Source: Albidovulum sp. (GTDB lineage: Bacteria; Pseudomonadota; Alphaproteobacteria; Rhodobacterales; Rhodobacteraceae). Taken from it: a stretch of 50,679 bases of DNA. Location of the stretch: NCBI GenBank assembly GCA_030837785.1, contig JAUQYA010000057.1:1-50679 (forward strand). The letters run 5' to 3'. Each line of letters starts with the position of its first letter. Within the stretch, counting starts at the first letter, position 1. The notes below the pieces were generated by a model that made no database searches, was not told the origin of the DNA, and saw nothing but the letters and a program-made list of their open reading frames with translations. Positions 40,348 to 49,545 of the stretch are shown piece by piece. Position numbers and translations under genes: made by a program.

Positions 40348-41415
40348 TCAGGCCTCGTCGCTCTTCGACAGGCCCTGGTAGAGCCGGCTGCCGAGGTATT
40401 GCGCGATGGCGAAGCGGATCAGCACACCGATCGCGGCGGCGACCGGGACGGCCACGAGCATCCCGGTGAAGCCGAACAGCGTGCCGAAGGCCGAGAGCGC
40501 GAAGAGAAGCCAGACCGGGTGGAGCCCGACCGAGCCGCCGACGAGCTTCGGCGTGATGATGTTGCCTTCGAGGAACTGGCCCACCGCGAAGATGCCGGCG
40601 ATGGCGGCGATCTGCAGCCAGTCGCCCCAGAACTGGAAGAGCGCGAGCCCGATCGCCAGCGCCCCGCCGATCAGCGCGCCGACATAGGGAACGAAGGTGA
40701 TGAGCCCGGCGATCGCCCCGACGATCAGCCCGAAGTCGAGCCCGGCAAGCATCAGCGCGACCGAATAGAAGGTGCCGAGGATCAGGCAGACCGATACCTG
40801 TCCGCGCACGAAGCCCGCCAGCACACCGTCGATGTCGCGGGCAAGCAGGCGCATCGTCTCGCGGTGATCGAGCGGCAGAAGCGCGTCGATCCTCGCCACC
40901 ATGTGGTCCCAGTCCAGCAGCAGGTAGAATGCCACGACCGGCACGACCACGATGAACACGACCGCGTTGATGACCGACAGGGCCGAGGACAGCAGTCCGG
41001 TCGCAAGCTCTCCGCCCTTCGCCTGGATGGTCCTGCCGATCGAGGCGAGCGTCTCGCGCAGCACGCTCTCCTGATCCATGAGCGAGGGGAAACTGGTGGT
41101 GAGGAACCCCAGCAGCTTGCCGAAGATCGCGGGCGCCGCATTCACCAGTTGCCCGAGCTGGCGCACCAGCATCGGCACGATCAAAAGCGCGAGCAGGATG
41201 AAGAGCACCAGCGCGATGATCGAGATCGTGGCGGTCGCGACCGCGCGGCTCAGGCCCATCCGCTCCAGCCGGTCGGCGACGGGGTCGAGAAAATAGGCGA
41301 CGGCGCCGCCCACCAGGAAGGGCAGGATGACATCGCCGAGCCCCCAGAGCACGGCCAGGAACACCGCCGCGGCGATGCCCCAGTATTTCACCTGTTGCCG
41401 GACCGGCAGCGACAT
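40348..41415 (-). CDS. AI-2E/PerM-family membrane transporter
   Basis: This 355-residue protein has about eight membrane helices, with the helix pairs separated by a large loop (residues 60-140) as in the PerM/AI-2 exporter family. The motif DIDGVLAGFVRGQVSVCLILGTFYSV and the C-terminal PKLVGGSVGLHPVWLLFAL are typical. Substrates are not known here. The stop nearly touches the hda start. The divergent PPDK-like gene begins 127 bp away. Confidence 0.85.
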   Translation of the reverse strand: MSLPVRQQVKYWGIAAAVFLAVLWGLGDVILPFLVGGAVAYFLDPVADRLERMGLSRAVATATISIIALVLFILLALLIVPMLVRQLGQLVNAAPAIFGKLLGFLTTSFPSLMDQESVLRETLASIGRTIQAKGGELATGLLSSALSVINAVVFIVVVPVVAFYLLLDWDHMVARIDALLPLDHRETMRLLARDIDGVLAGFVRGQVSVCLILGTFYSVALMLAGLDFGLIVGAIAGLITFVPYVGALIGGALAIGLALFQFWGDWLQIAAIAGIFAVGQFLEGNIITPKLVGGSVGLHPVWLLFALSAFGTLFGFTGMLVAVPVAAAIGVLIRFAIAQYLGSRLYQGLSKSDEA

Positions 41416-41541
41416 TCGGTGCTTCCTTCACTCGCGACCTTCATGGCGCAAGGGCGGCGGTCGCGCAAGCGGGGGCGCCGCGCTTTTCCTTGCAGCGAAT
41501 CAGCAAGAGCGTATGCTGCCGCCGTCCGAGGGATTGCCGCA

Positions 41542-44076
41542 GTGCAGAAACACAGCGATTTCGCAGAGTTCACCGAGATCACGCCGGTGGCGGAGATCGA
41601 CGCCGCCCGTCACGGCTGGCGGGCGAAATGCCTCCAGCGGCTGGTCCGGCTCGACCTGCCGGTGCCGCGGACGGTGGCGCTGCCCTGCGACACGGTGCGC
41701 GCCATCGCCGCCGGAGTCATGCCCGACACCGAGCGGATCGCGGCGGCCTTCGGCGGCGCCCTCGTCTCGATCCGGCCGTCACCGGCGAACCCCGACTGGG
41801 GCGGGCCGACGACGGTGCTGAACGTCGGCATGAACGGCGGGAAGCACGCCGAGATCGCGGCGGTGCACGGCGACGCGCTGGCCAATGCGCTCTATCTCGG
41901 CTTCGTGCAGTCCTACGCGATCCACGTCGCCCGGCTCGATCCCGACATGTTCACCGCCGAACCCTCCTCCGAGGCGCTGGCTGCAGCACTTGCGGCCTAC
42001 GATGCCGAGATGGACGAGGAGTTTCCGCAATCCCCCGCGCGGCAGCTCGGCGAGGTGCTGCGCTCGATGGCCCGCGCCTGGGAGGGGACGACCGCCCGGC
42101 TTCTGCGCGAGGCCAAGGGGGCGCCGGCGGACGCCGCGCTGGGCCTTGTCGTGCAGGAGATGGCGCAGGCGGTCGGGCCGGGGTTGTCGGGTTCGGGCAC
42201 GATCCAGCTCATCGAACCCGTCACCGGCGCGCCGCAGGTCACCGGACGCTTCCGCGGCCTCAACCCCGCCAACCGCAAGGCCGAGGAAACCCTCTACCTC
42301 GTCAGGGACAGGCGCGGCCATTCGCTCGAGGAGGCCGCGCCCGAGGTCTTCGCCGCACTCCAGGCCCAGTGCCGGACCTGCCGCGAAAGGCTGCGCGAGG
42401 AGATGCAGATCGAATTCGCGCTGGAGAACGGCGCGCTCAAGGTCATCGACGCCGTCAAGGTGCAGCGGTCCTCGCGCGCCTCGGTCCGCGTCGCGGTGAC
42501 GCTGGCAAAGGAACGCATCATCACCCGCGAGGAGGCGATCCTGAGGGTGGAGCCGCGGGCGCTGTCGGAACTTCTGCACTATCAGGTCGATCCGCGGGCG
42601 CCGCGCGACCGGGTGGCGCGTGGCATCGCCGCAAGCCCCGGCGCCGCCTCGGGCCGGATCGTCTTTTCCGCCGCCGATGCGCAGGCTTCCGCCGCGCGCG
42701 ACGAACGCTGCATCCTCGTCCGCCGTGAAACCGCGCCCGAGGACATCCGCGGGATGCACGCCGCCGTCGCCGTGCTGACCGAACGCGGCGGCATCACCAG
42801 CCACGCGGCGGTCATCGCCCGCGGCCTTGGCCTGCCCTGCATCGTCGGCGCCTCCGAACTTTCGCTCAACCCGCGCGACCGGGTGCTGGTGACGCGCTCG
42901 GGCCGGACCTTCCGCGAGGGCGACCTGATCACCGTCGACGGTACCAACGGCGAGGTGCTCGCCGGCTCGGCCGAGATGCTGGAACCCGCGCTCGACGAAT
43001 GGTTCACGACGCTTCTGCACTGGGCCGACAATGTCCGCGACATCGGCGTGCGCGCGAACGCCGACACGCCCGACGACGCCCGCACCGCGCGGATGTTCGA
43101 GGCCGAGGGCATCGGCCTTTGCCGCACCGAACACATGTTCTTCGACGAAGATCGCCTGACGGTGATGCGCGAGATGATCTTCGCCGACACGGCGAAGGAC
43201 CGGAAGGTGGCGCTCGACCGGCTGCTGCCGATGCAGCGGGCCGACTTCATCGCGCTTTTCGACATCATGGCGGGGCTTCCGGTCTGCATCCGGCTGTTCG
43301 ATCCGCCGTTGCACGAGTTCCTGCCCCATGACCGGGAAGGCATGCGCGAACTGGCCGAGGCGCTCGACCGGCCGCTGTCGGAGGTCACGCGGCGGGTGGA
43401 GGCGCTTTCGGAATTCAACCCGATGCTCGGGATGCGCGGCGTGCGGCTCGGGGTCACGGTGCCGGAAATCTACGAGATGCAGGCCCGCGCGATCTTCGAG
43501 GCCACGATCGAGGCCTCGCGCCGTGGCGCGCCGGTGGTGCCCGAGGTGATGGTCCCGCTGGTCTCGGCCAAGCGCGAGGTCGAGCTTGTCAAGACCCGCA
43601 TCGATGCCGTGGCGGCGGCGGTGCGCACCGCCAGCGGGGCGGACTTCACCTATCGCTTCGGCGTGATGGTCGAGACCCCGCGCGCCGCCCTCAGGGCGGG
43701 CGAGATCGCGCTGCACGCGGCCTTCCTGTCGTTCGGGACCAACGACCTCACACAGATGACCTACGGCCTCTCGCGCGACGATGCCGGTCGCTTCATGGGC
43801 GATTACGTCCAGCAGGGCGTCTACCCAGAGGACCCGTTCCACGTTCTGGACGAGGACGGCGTCGGCGAATTGTTGCTCATGGGAAGCACGCGCGGACGCC
43901 AAATGCGACACGATGTGACGATTTCCGTCTGCGGAGAGCACGGCGGAAACCCGGAATCCATTGCATTCTGCCGGAAAGCGGGCTTCGATTACGTCTCTTG
44001 CTCGCCATTCCGGGTTCCGGTCGCGCGCCTTGCGGCGGCGCATTTTGCGCTGGCCGATCGCCGCCGGGATCAATAA
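41542..44076 (+). CDS. Divergent pyruvate-phosphate-dikinase-like protein
   Basis: This 844-residue protein has the PPDK layout. The central phosphohistidine motif GGITSHAAVIARGLGLPC has H421. The C-terminal barrel keeps FGTNDLTQMTYGLSRDDAG and SVCGEHGG with C797. The N-terminal ATP-grasp region is changed: where PPDK has LQTR after the EF motif, this protein has VIDAV at 301-305, and VRSGAR-type residues read SIRPSPAN. So the phosphoenolpyruvate half looks active, but ATP use is doubtful. The start is probably the GTG at 41542 after GAGGG. A true PPDK would be about 30-40 residues longer. Confidence 0.78.
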   Translation: MQKHSDFAEFTEITPVAEIDAARHGWRAKCLQRLVRLDLPVPRTVALPCDTVRAIAAGVMPDTERIAAAFGGALVSIRPSPANPDWGGPTTVLNVGMNGGKHAEIAAVHGDALANALYLGFVQSYAIHVARLDPDMFTAEPSSEALAAALAAYDAEMDEEFPQSPARQLGEVLRSMARAWEGTTARLLREAKGAPADAALGLVVQEMAQAVGPGLSGSGTIQLIEPVTGAPQVTGRFRGLNPANRKAEETLYLVRDRRGHSLEEAAPEVFAALQAQCRTCRERLREEMQIEFALENGALKVIDAVKVQRSSRASVRVAVTLAKERIITREEAILRVEPRALSELLHYQVDPRAPRDRVARGIAASPGAASGRIVFSAADAQASAARDERCILVRRETAPEDIRGMHAAVAVLTERGGITSHAAVIARGLGLPCIVGASELSLNPRDRVLVTRSGRTFREGDLITVDGTNGEVLAGSAEMLEPALDEWFTTLLHWADNVRDIGVRANADTPDDARTARMFEAEGIGLCRTEHMFFDEDRLTVMREMIFADTAKDRKVALDRLLPMQRADFIALFDIMAGLPVCIRLFDPPLHEFLPHDREGMRELAEALDRPLSEVTRRVEALSEFNPMLGMRGVRLGVTVPEIYEMQARAIFEATIEASRRGAPVVPEVMVPLVSAKREVELVKTRIDAVAAAVRTASGADFTYRFGVMVETPRAALRAGEIALHAAFLSFGTNDLTQMTYGLSRDDAGRFMGDYVQQGVYPEDPFHVLDEDGVGELLLMGSTRGRQMRHDVTISVCGEHGGNPESIAFCRKAGFDYVSCSPFRVPVARLAAAHFALADRRRDQ

Positions 44077-44299
44077 TAATCCATAAGGATCAATAGCATG
44101 GCGCCGCTCGGCGGGGCGGATGCCCCGTCCCGCACGCAACCCTGGCCGCAGCCCACGCCGGGCCGGCCATCGGGGGGGAATCGGCGGCTTTCCGACCGTG
44201 CCGGGGGGCGCGGGTGGACGGAAGTCCCTGTTTCGGCTATGCCGCCCCGGTCATTGCCTTGGGGGGCTGTGGCTCGACGAAGCAATTCGGGAACGGAAA

Positions 44300-44989
44300 A
44301 TGTCAGTGCTGAAGTGCTGGACCGGGAGCCTGGTCATGCTCCTTGGCCTCGCCGGAGGCTTGCATGCCGAGATGACGGTAAGCCAGTCGAACGATCCCAC
44401 AGCCGCGATCGGGATGAACCTGACCGCGCTCCTGGGACAGGACCGCGAGGGCCTCGGGGCCGTGGAAGGCGATCGCCTGTCGGCGATCGTCACGCCGCCG
44501 GTGGCGGAAAAGAAAGCGAAACGGAAGGCCGGCGCGCCCGTCGTCATGGACGAGGCATGGCTTGCCACGCAACCGGCTGCCGAGGGCGGGGCGGAATTCC
44601 AGTGCCTCGCCTCGGCGATCTATTTCGAGGCGCGCGGCGAGAACCTCGCCGGCCAGGCGGCGGTGGCCGAGGTGATCCTCAACCGGGTGGCAAGCCCGAG
44701 TTTCCCGCGCACCATCTGCGGCGTGGTGAACCAGTCGAACGGACAGGGCTGCCAGTTCTCCTACACCTGCGATGGGCGGGCCGACCGCATCAGCGACCGC
44801 GCCGCCTGGGCGACGGCCGGAAAGATTGCCAAGGCCATGATGGACGGCGCGCCACGGGGGCTGACCGAGGGGGCGACCTACTTCCACACGCCCGCCGTCC
44901 GGCCGTCCTGGTCGCGCCGTTTCCAGCTGACGACAAGGATCGGGCGGCACATCTTCTACCGCACGCCGATCGTCACGGCGATGAACTGA
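44300..44989 (+). CDS. SleB-type cell-wall hydrolase
   Basis: This 229-residue secreted protein has a signal peptide (LKCWTGSLVMLLGLAGGLHAE) and a C-terminal hydrolase_2 (SleB) domain beginning with FQCLASAIYFEARGENLAGQAAVAEVILNRV. The glutamate in YFEARGE is the likely catalytic acid, as in lytic enzymes of this family. In non-sporing alphaproteobacteria such enzymes act in cell-wall turnover. The ATG at 44300 is preceded by GGAAC. It is a single gene between the PPDK-like gene and folB. Confidence 0.85.
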   Translation: MSVLKCWTGSLVMLLGLAGGLHAEMTVSQSNDPTAAIGMNLTALLGQDREGLGAVEGDRLSAIVTPPVAEKKAKRKAGAPVVMDEAWLATQPAAEGGAEFQCLASAIYFEARGENLAGQAAVAEVILNRVASPSFPRTICGVVNQSNGQGCQFSYTCDGRADRISDRAAWATAGKIAKAMMDGAPRGLTEGATYFHTPAVRPSWSRRFQLTTRIGRHIFYRTPIVTAMN

Positions 44990-45077
44990 GGCCGCAGGCG
45001 GCGCCCGATGCGCCGCCTTCGCGCTTTTGCGGCCGGCCGCCGGCGCTATGATGCGCCATCCCGGCCGGAGCCACGCC

Positions 45078-45938
45078 ATGACCGACGACACGTCCCCCGC
45101 CTTCGGCCCGCTCGACGCGCGGGCCGGCGCCGCGACCGGCCCCGGCGCTGCCGACCGGCTCAGCCTGCGCGACCACATCGTCACCGCCGAGATCGGCGCC
45201 TTCCAGCACGAGCGCGGCCGCGAACAGCGGCTCAGGTTCAACGTGGTGGTGGAACTGGCGCCGCAGGACCGGCCGGGCGACGACGACGTCGACCGCATTC
45301 TCTCCTACGACCGGCTGACCGAGGCCATCGCCGCCGAACTGCGGGCCGAGCGGCTCAATCTCCTCGAAACGCTCGCCGAACGCATCGCCGCGCGCATTCT
45401 CGCCGAGCCGCAGGCGGCGCGGGTGTTCCTCAGGATCGAGAAGCTCGACCTCGCCCCCGGCGCACTGGGGGTGGAGATCGTGCGTGACCGCGCCGGTGGC
45501 ACGGTCGAGGCCGGAGGGCAGGGCGCGCGACCGATGGTGCATCTTCTGACCGCGCCCGCCCTGCCGGCGCTGGCCGAGGGGCCGGCCGTCCTCGTGCCGG
45601 CCGCGCCGCTCCTGCCGCTGCCGCCGGCCTGGACGCCCGCCGCGGGGCGGCGGATCGCGCTCCTTGCGCTGGAACAGGCGGCCTGGTCGCTGGCCGCGCG
45701 CGACAGCGGCCTGCGCGTCGTCGCCACGCGGACCGAGCTTGACTGGGCGCTGGCGCGCGGCGAGCGGGTGGTCTGGGCGCCGGCAAAGATGGCGCTCGAC
45801 ACGCCCGGCGCGCCCGAGACGGCCGCCCCGGCGGCGCTGGCCGCCTGGCTTGCGGGGCTTCTCGATGCCGAATGTCTTGTCGTTCACGGGCCTGTTGCAA
45901 TTCCGGCGGGTTGCCGCGTGCCGGTCGTCCCTGCCTGA
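45078..45938 (+). CDS. folB: Dihydroneopterin aldolase with C-terminal extension
   Basis: This 286-residue protein has a FolB domain in the first 140 residues: RLSLRDHIVTAEIGAFQHERGREQRLRFNVVVEL (GAFQHER is the pterin-site motif), DRILSYDRLTEAIAAEL, LNLLETLAERIAARIL and VFLRIEKLDLAPGALGVEI. It cleaves dihydroneopterin to hydroxymethyl-dihydropterin. The extra C-terminal region of about 140 residues (LLALEQAAWSLAARDSGLRV onward) is of unknown role and common in the group. folP follows after 45 bp. Confidence 0.85.
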   Translation: MTDDTSPAFGPLDARAGAATGPGAADRLSLRDHIVTAEIGAFQHERGREQRLRFNVVVELAPQDRPGDDDVDRILSYDRLTEAIAAELRAERLNLLETLAERIAARILAEPQAARVFLRIEKLDLAPGALGVEIVRDRAGGTVEAGGQGARPMVHLLTAPALPALAEGPAVLVPAAPLLPLPPAWTPAAGRRIALLALEQAAWSLAARDSGLRVVATRTELDWALARGERVVWAPAKMALDTPGAPETAAPAALAAWLAGLLDAECLVVHGPVAIPAGCRVPVVPA

Positions 45939-45983
45939 ACGCCCGGCTTGCCAAGCGCCACGGCGCGCGCCAATAGGCCCGGC

Positions 45984-47006
45984 ATGGATTACTTCCGCCC
46001 CATCGCCATGACCGATGCCGCCCGGACGCCCGGCGCCTTGCCGCTTGCCGGCGGCTGGTGCTGGTTCGACCGCGCCGAGCACCTGACCCGCGCCGGATCG
46101 AGGGGCCTCGTGGCCGCGGCCGACCTGCCCGCGGACGTGCGCGCCCGCCTGACCGCGCCGCGCACGCCCATCGCGGGCCTTTCCCTTGGCACCCCCAGGC
46201 TGATGGGCATCCTCAACGTGACGCCCGACAGCTTTTCCGACGGCGGCCGTTTCGCCGGCCTTGACACCGCACTCGCCCATGCCGCCGCAATGGCCGAGGC
46301 CGGCGCCGACATCCTCGACATCGGCGGCGAAAGCACCCGGCCCGGCGCCGCCGACGTGACCGAAGCGGAAGAGATCGCCCGCACCGCGCCGGTGATCGCG
46401 GCGCTCGTGTCGGGGGGCATCACCGCCCCGATCTCCATCGACACCCGCAAGGCAACGGTCGCGCGCGCGGCGCTCGACGCCGGCGCGGCGATGGTGAACG
46501 ACGTGGCGGCGCTGACCTACGGCCCGGCGTTGGGCGTGTTGGTGGCCGGGCGCGACGTGCCGGTCTGCCTGATGCACGCGCGAGGCACGCCCGCGACGAT
46601 GCAGGACGATCCGCGCTACGATGACGTCCTGCTCGACGTCTACGACTGGCTGGGCCAGCGCATCGCCGCGGCCGAGGCGCTCGGCATCGCCCGCGACCGC
46701 ATCGTCGTCGACCCCGGCATCGGCTTCGGCAAGACCGCGGCGCACAATCTCGCGCTGATCCGCGGCCTTTCGCTCTTTCACGGGCTGGGGGTGCCGGTGC
46801 TTCTCGGCGCCTCGCGCAAGCGGTTCATCGGCAGCTACGGCGGCGGCGCGGCGGCAACCCGGGCCGACCTGCGCGGCCCCGGCACCGTCGCGGTCACGCT
46901 CGCCGGTGCGGCCCAGGGGGTGCAGATCCACCGTGTCCATGATATTGTCGAAACCAAACAGGCGCTCCGTCTCTGGCAGGCGGTGACGTTCGGAGAAAAG
47001 ACATGA
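45984..47006 (+). CDS. folP: Dihydropteroate synthase
   Basis: This 340-residue enzyme joins hydroxymethyl-dihydropterin pyrophosphate and p-aminobenzoate. The two pterin/diphosphate motifs are MGILNVTPDSFSDGGRF and DILDIGGESTRPGA; DTRKATVARAAL, VNDVAAL, MHARGTP and LLGASRKRFIG complete the barrel. The first 60 residues (YFRPIAMTDAARTPGALPLAGGWCWF) precede the catalytic domain, as is usual in Rhodobacterales. The stop overlaps the glmM start (ATGA), so folP and glmM are coupled. Confidence 0.94.
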   Translation: MDYFRPIAMTDAARTPGALPLAGGWCWFDRAEHLTRAGSRGLVAAADLPADVRARLTAPRTPIAGLSLGTPRLMGILNVTPDSFSDGGRFAGLDTALAHAAAMAEAGADILDIGGESTRPGAADVTEAEEIARTAPVIAALVSGGITAPISIDTRKATVARAALDAGAAMVNDVAALTYGPALGVLVAGRDVPVCLMHARGTPATMQDDPRYDDVLLDVYDWLGQRIAAAEALGIARDRIVVDPGIGFGKTAAHNLALIRGLSLFHGLGVPVLLGASRKRFIGSYGGGAAATRADLRGPGTVAVTLAGAAQGVQIHRVHDIVETKQALRLWQAVTFGEKT

Positions 47007-48346
47007 GCAGGAAGCTTTTCGGCACCGATGGCGTGCGCGGCACCGCCAACCATCATCCGATGACAGCGGAAATCGCGCTCAGGCTCGGCGCCGCCGCGGG
47101 GCGCTACTTCCGCACCGACCGGCGCAACGGCCACCGCGTCGTCATCGGCAAGGACACGAGGCTTTCGGGCTACATGCTGGAAAACGCGCTGACCGCGGGG
47201 CTGACCTCGACGGGGATGAACGTGCTTCTCCTCGGCCCGGTGCCCACCCCCGCCGTCGGCTACCTCACCCGCTCGATGCGTGCCGACCTCGGCATCATGA
47301 TCTCGGCCAGCCACAACCATGCCCACGACAACGGCATCAAGTTCTTCGGCCCCGACGGCTTCAAGCTCTCCGACGAGGCCGAGGCCGAGATCGAGCGCAT
47401 TCTCGCAGGCGAGATCGCGCTGGCGCAGCCGCAGAACATCGGCCGCGCCAAGCGGATCGACGACGGCCGCGGCCGCTATGTCGAATACGCCAAGACCACC
47501 TTTCCGGCCCGCGGCAAGCTGTCCGGCCTCAAGGTGGTGATCGACTGCGCCAACGGCGCCGCCTACCGCGCCGCGCCCGAGGTGCTGTGGGAACTGGGCG
47601 CCGAGGTGATCCCGGTGGGCGTTTCCCCCGACGGCCACAACATCAACGAACTATGCGGCTCCACCCATCTGCGCACCGCGGCCGAGGCGGTGGTGGCGCA
47701 TGGCGCCGACCTTGGCATCGCGCTCGACGGCGATGCCGACCGGGTGATGATCCTCGACGAAACCGGTGCGGCCGCCGACGGTGACCAGATCATGGCGCTT
47801 TTCGCCGCCCGCTGGGCCGAGGAGGGGCGGCTCACCGGCGGCGCGCTCGTCGCCACGGTGATGTCGAACCTCGGGCTGGAACGCTTCCTTCACGGTCGCG
47901 GGCTCAGGCTCGAGCGGACGGCGGTGGGCGACCGCTATGTCGTCGAACGGATGCGCGAGGGCGGCTTCAACCTTGGCGGCGAGCAGTCGGGCCACATCGT
48001 CATGACTGACTACGCCACCACCGGCGACGGGCTGATCGCGGGCTTGCAGTTCCTGGCGGCGATGGCCGAGACCGGCCAGCGTGCCTCCGAGCTGGTGCGC
48101 CAGTTCGAGACCGTGCCGCAGATGTTGAAGAATGTGCGCTACGCGGTGGGACAGGAACCACTTTCCGCCGAGAATGTCCGAAAAGTGATCGCCGATGCCG
48201 AGGCGCGGCTGAACGGCGCGGGCCGCCTGCTGATCCGCAAGTCGGGCACCGAGCCGCTGATCCGGGTGATGGCGGAATGCGAGGACGAGGGGCTTCTGGC
48301 CGAAGTCGTGGACGGGATCGTCGCGGCGGTGGAACAGGCGGCGTGA
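47003..48346 (+). CDS. glmM: Phosphoglucosamine mutase
   Basis: This 447-residue enzyme turns glucosamine-6-phosphate into glucosamine-1-phosphate for cell-wall synthesis. LFGTDGVRGTANHHP is the N-terminal signature. The catalytic phosphoserine is S103 in ISASHNHAHDNGIKFF; the metal loop is DGDADRV; the substrate loop is EQSGHIV, and RKSGTEPLIRVMAE binds the phosphate. It overlaps folP by 4 bp, a common arrangement. A GC-rich hairpin follows the stop. Confidence 0.96.
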   Translation: MSRKLFGTDGVRGTANHHPMTAEIALRLGAAAGRYFRTDRRNGHRVVIGKDTRLSGYMLENALTAGLTSTGMNVLLLGPVPTPAVGYLTRSMRADLGIMISASHNHAHDNGIKFFGPDGFKLSDEAEAEIERILAGEIALAQPQNIGRAKRIDDGRGRYVEYAKTTFPARGKLSGLKVVIDCANGAAYRAAPEVLWELGAEVIPVGVSPDGHNINELCGSTHLRTAAEAVVAHGADLGIALDGDADRVMILDETGAAADGDQIMALFAARWAEEGRLTGGALVATVMSNLGLERFLHGRGLRLERTAVGDRYVVERMREGGFNLGGEQSGHIVMTDYATTGDGLIAGLQFLAAMAETGQRASELVRQFETVPQMLKNVRYAVGQEPLSAENVRKVIADAEARLNGAGRLLIRKSGTEPLIRVMAECEDEGLLAEVVDGIVAAVEQAA

Positions 48347-48356
48347 GGGGCCGAAA

Positions 48357-48377
48357 GGGCCGGGACGAGCCCGGCCC
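48357..48377. terminator. Hairpin between convergent glmM and ilvC
   Basis: GGGCCGGG (48357-48364) pairs with CCCGGCCC (48370-48377) around a 5-base loop. It could stop transcription from both sides, as glmM and ilvC converge here. No long T-run is present. Confidence 0.5.
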
Positions 48378-48394
48378 TCGGCGGTGTCGCGATC

Positions 48395-49417
48395 TCAGTT
48401 GCGGCTCTTGTCCACCATCTTGCCCTTGGAGATCCAGGGCATCATCGCCCGCAGCTTCTCGCCCACCTTCTCGATCTGGTGCTCGTCGTTGATCCGGCGG
48501 GTCGCCTTGAAGAAGGGCTGGCCGACGGCGTTTTCCTGCATGAAGTCGCGCACGAACTTGCCGGTCTGGATGTCGCGCAGGACCGCCTTCATCCGCGCCT
48601 TGGTTTCGTCGTACGGCAGGATGCGCGGGCCCGAGACATATTCGCCATATTCGGCGGTGTTCGAGATCGAGTAGTTCATGTTGGCGATGCCGCCTTCGTA
48701 GATCAGGTCCACGATCAGCTTCACTTCGTGCAGGCATTCGAAATAGGCCATTTCGGGCTCATATCCGGCTTCCACGAGGGTCTCAAATCCCATGCGGATC
48801 AGCTCGACCAGGCCGCCGCACAGCACCGCCTGTTCGCCGAAGAGGTCGGTCTCGCATTCCTGGCGGAAGTTGGTCTCGATGATGCCCGACCGCCCGCCGC
48901 CGATCGCCGAGCAGTAGGAGAGGCCGATTTCCATCGCCTTGCCGGTCGCGTCCTGATGCACGGCGACGAGGCAGGGCACGCCGCCGCCCTTGACGTATTC
49001 GCCGCGCACGGTGTGGCCGGGGCCCTTCGGCGCCATCATGATCACATCGACGCCCTTCTTCGGCTCGATCAGCCCGAAATGGACGTTGAGCCCGTGGGCG
49101 AAGGCGATGGCGGCACCTTCGCGCAGGTTGTCGTGGACGAATTTCTTGTAGGTCGCCGCCTGCAGCTCGTCCGGCATGGTGAACATGATCAGGTCGCACC
49201 ATTTGGCGGCCTCGGCGATGCCCATGACCTTCAGGCCTTCCTTCTCGCACTTGGCGGCCGAGGGCGAGCCCTCGCGCAGCGCGATGACGACGTTCTTGGC
49301 GCCGCTGTCGCGCAGGTTCAACGCATGGGCGTGGCCCTGCGACCCGTAGCCGAGAATGGCCACCTTCTTGTCCTTGATCAGGTTGATGTCGCAGTCGCGA
49401 TCGTAATAGACGCGCAT
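48395..49417 (-). CDS. ilvC: Ketol-acid reductoisomerase (class I)
   Basis: This 340-residue enzyme performs the second step of valine, leucine and isoleucine synthesis. The NADPH site is GYGSQGHAHALNLRDSG after residue 20. The catalytic helical domain has NFRQECETDLFGEQAVLCGGLVELI and EVKLIVDLIYEGGIANMNYSISNTAEYGEY, with the metal-binding aspartate and glutamates. Length shows the short class I form. GGAAAGGAG precedes the ATG at 49417. The gene is divergent from an Lrp/AsnC regulator, which may control it. Confidence 0.96.
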   Translation of the reverse strand: MRVYYDRDCDINLIKDKKVAILGYGSQGHAHALNLRDSGAKNVVIALREGSPSAAKCEKEGLKVMGIAEAAKWCDLIMFTMPDELQAATYKKFVHDNLREGAAIAFAHGLNVHFGLIEPKKGVDVIMMAPKGPGHTVRGEYVKGGGVPCLVAVHQDATGKAMEIGLSYCSAIGGGRSGIIETNFRQECETDLFGEQAVLCGGLVELIRMGFETLVEAGYEPEMAYFECLHEVKLIVDLIYEGGIANMNYSISNTAEYGEYVSGPRILPYDETKARMKAVLRDIQTGKFVRDFMQENAVGQPFFKATRRINDEHQIEKVGEKLRAMMPWISKGKMVDKSRN

Positions 49418-49489
49418 CGGGCGCTCCTTTCCTTGTTGCTGGCAGGCAGCATAGGCGCACACCGATGATTTCCCGTGCAAAGTTTGACG

Positions 49490-49525
49490 TTTTCCGCCAG
49501 ATGGGCAAATAGTCATTCTGGAAAA
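49490..49525. promoter_or_regulatory. Candidate Lrp-type operator between ilvC and the Lrp gene
   Basis: TTTTCC and CCAGA (49490-49501) are mirrored by TCTGGAAAA (49517-49525), an imperfect inverted repeat in an AT-richer stretch. Such dyads fit Lrp/AsnC operators, and the site lies between ilvC and the first Lrp-like gene. The binding protein is inferred from position. Confidence 0.4.
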
Positions 49526-49545
49526 CGCAGAAGCACGAAAAAGTC

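Noticed and set aside
40162..41541. A 5' extension of the PPDK-like frame back to 40162
   Set aside because: This stretch is antisense to perM and hda, and the family homology begins just after the GTG at 41542.
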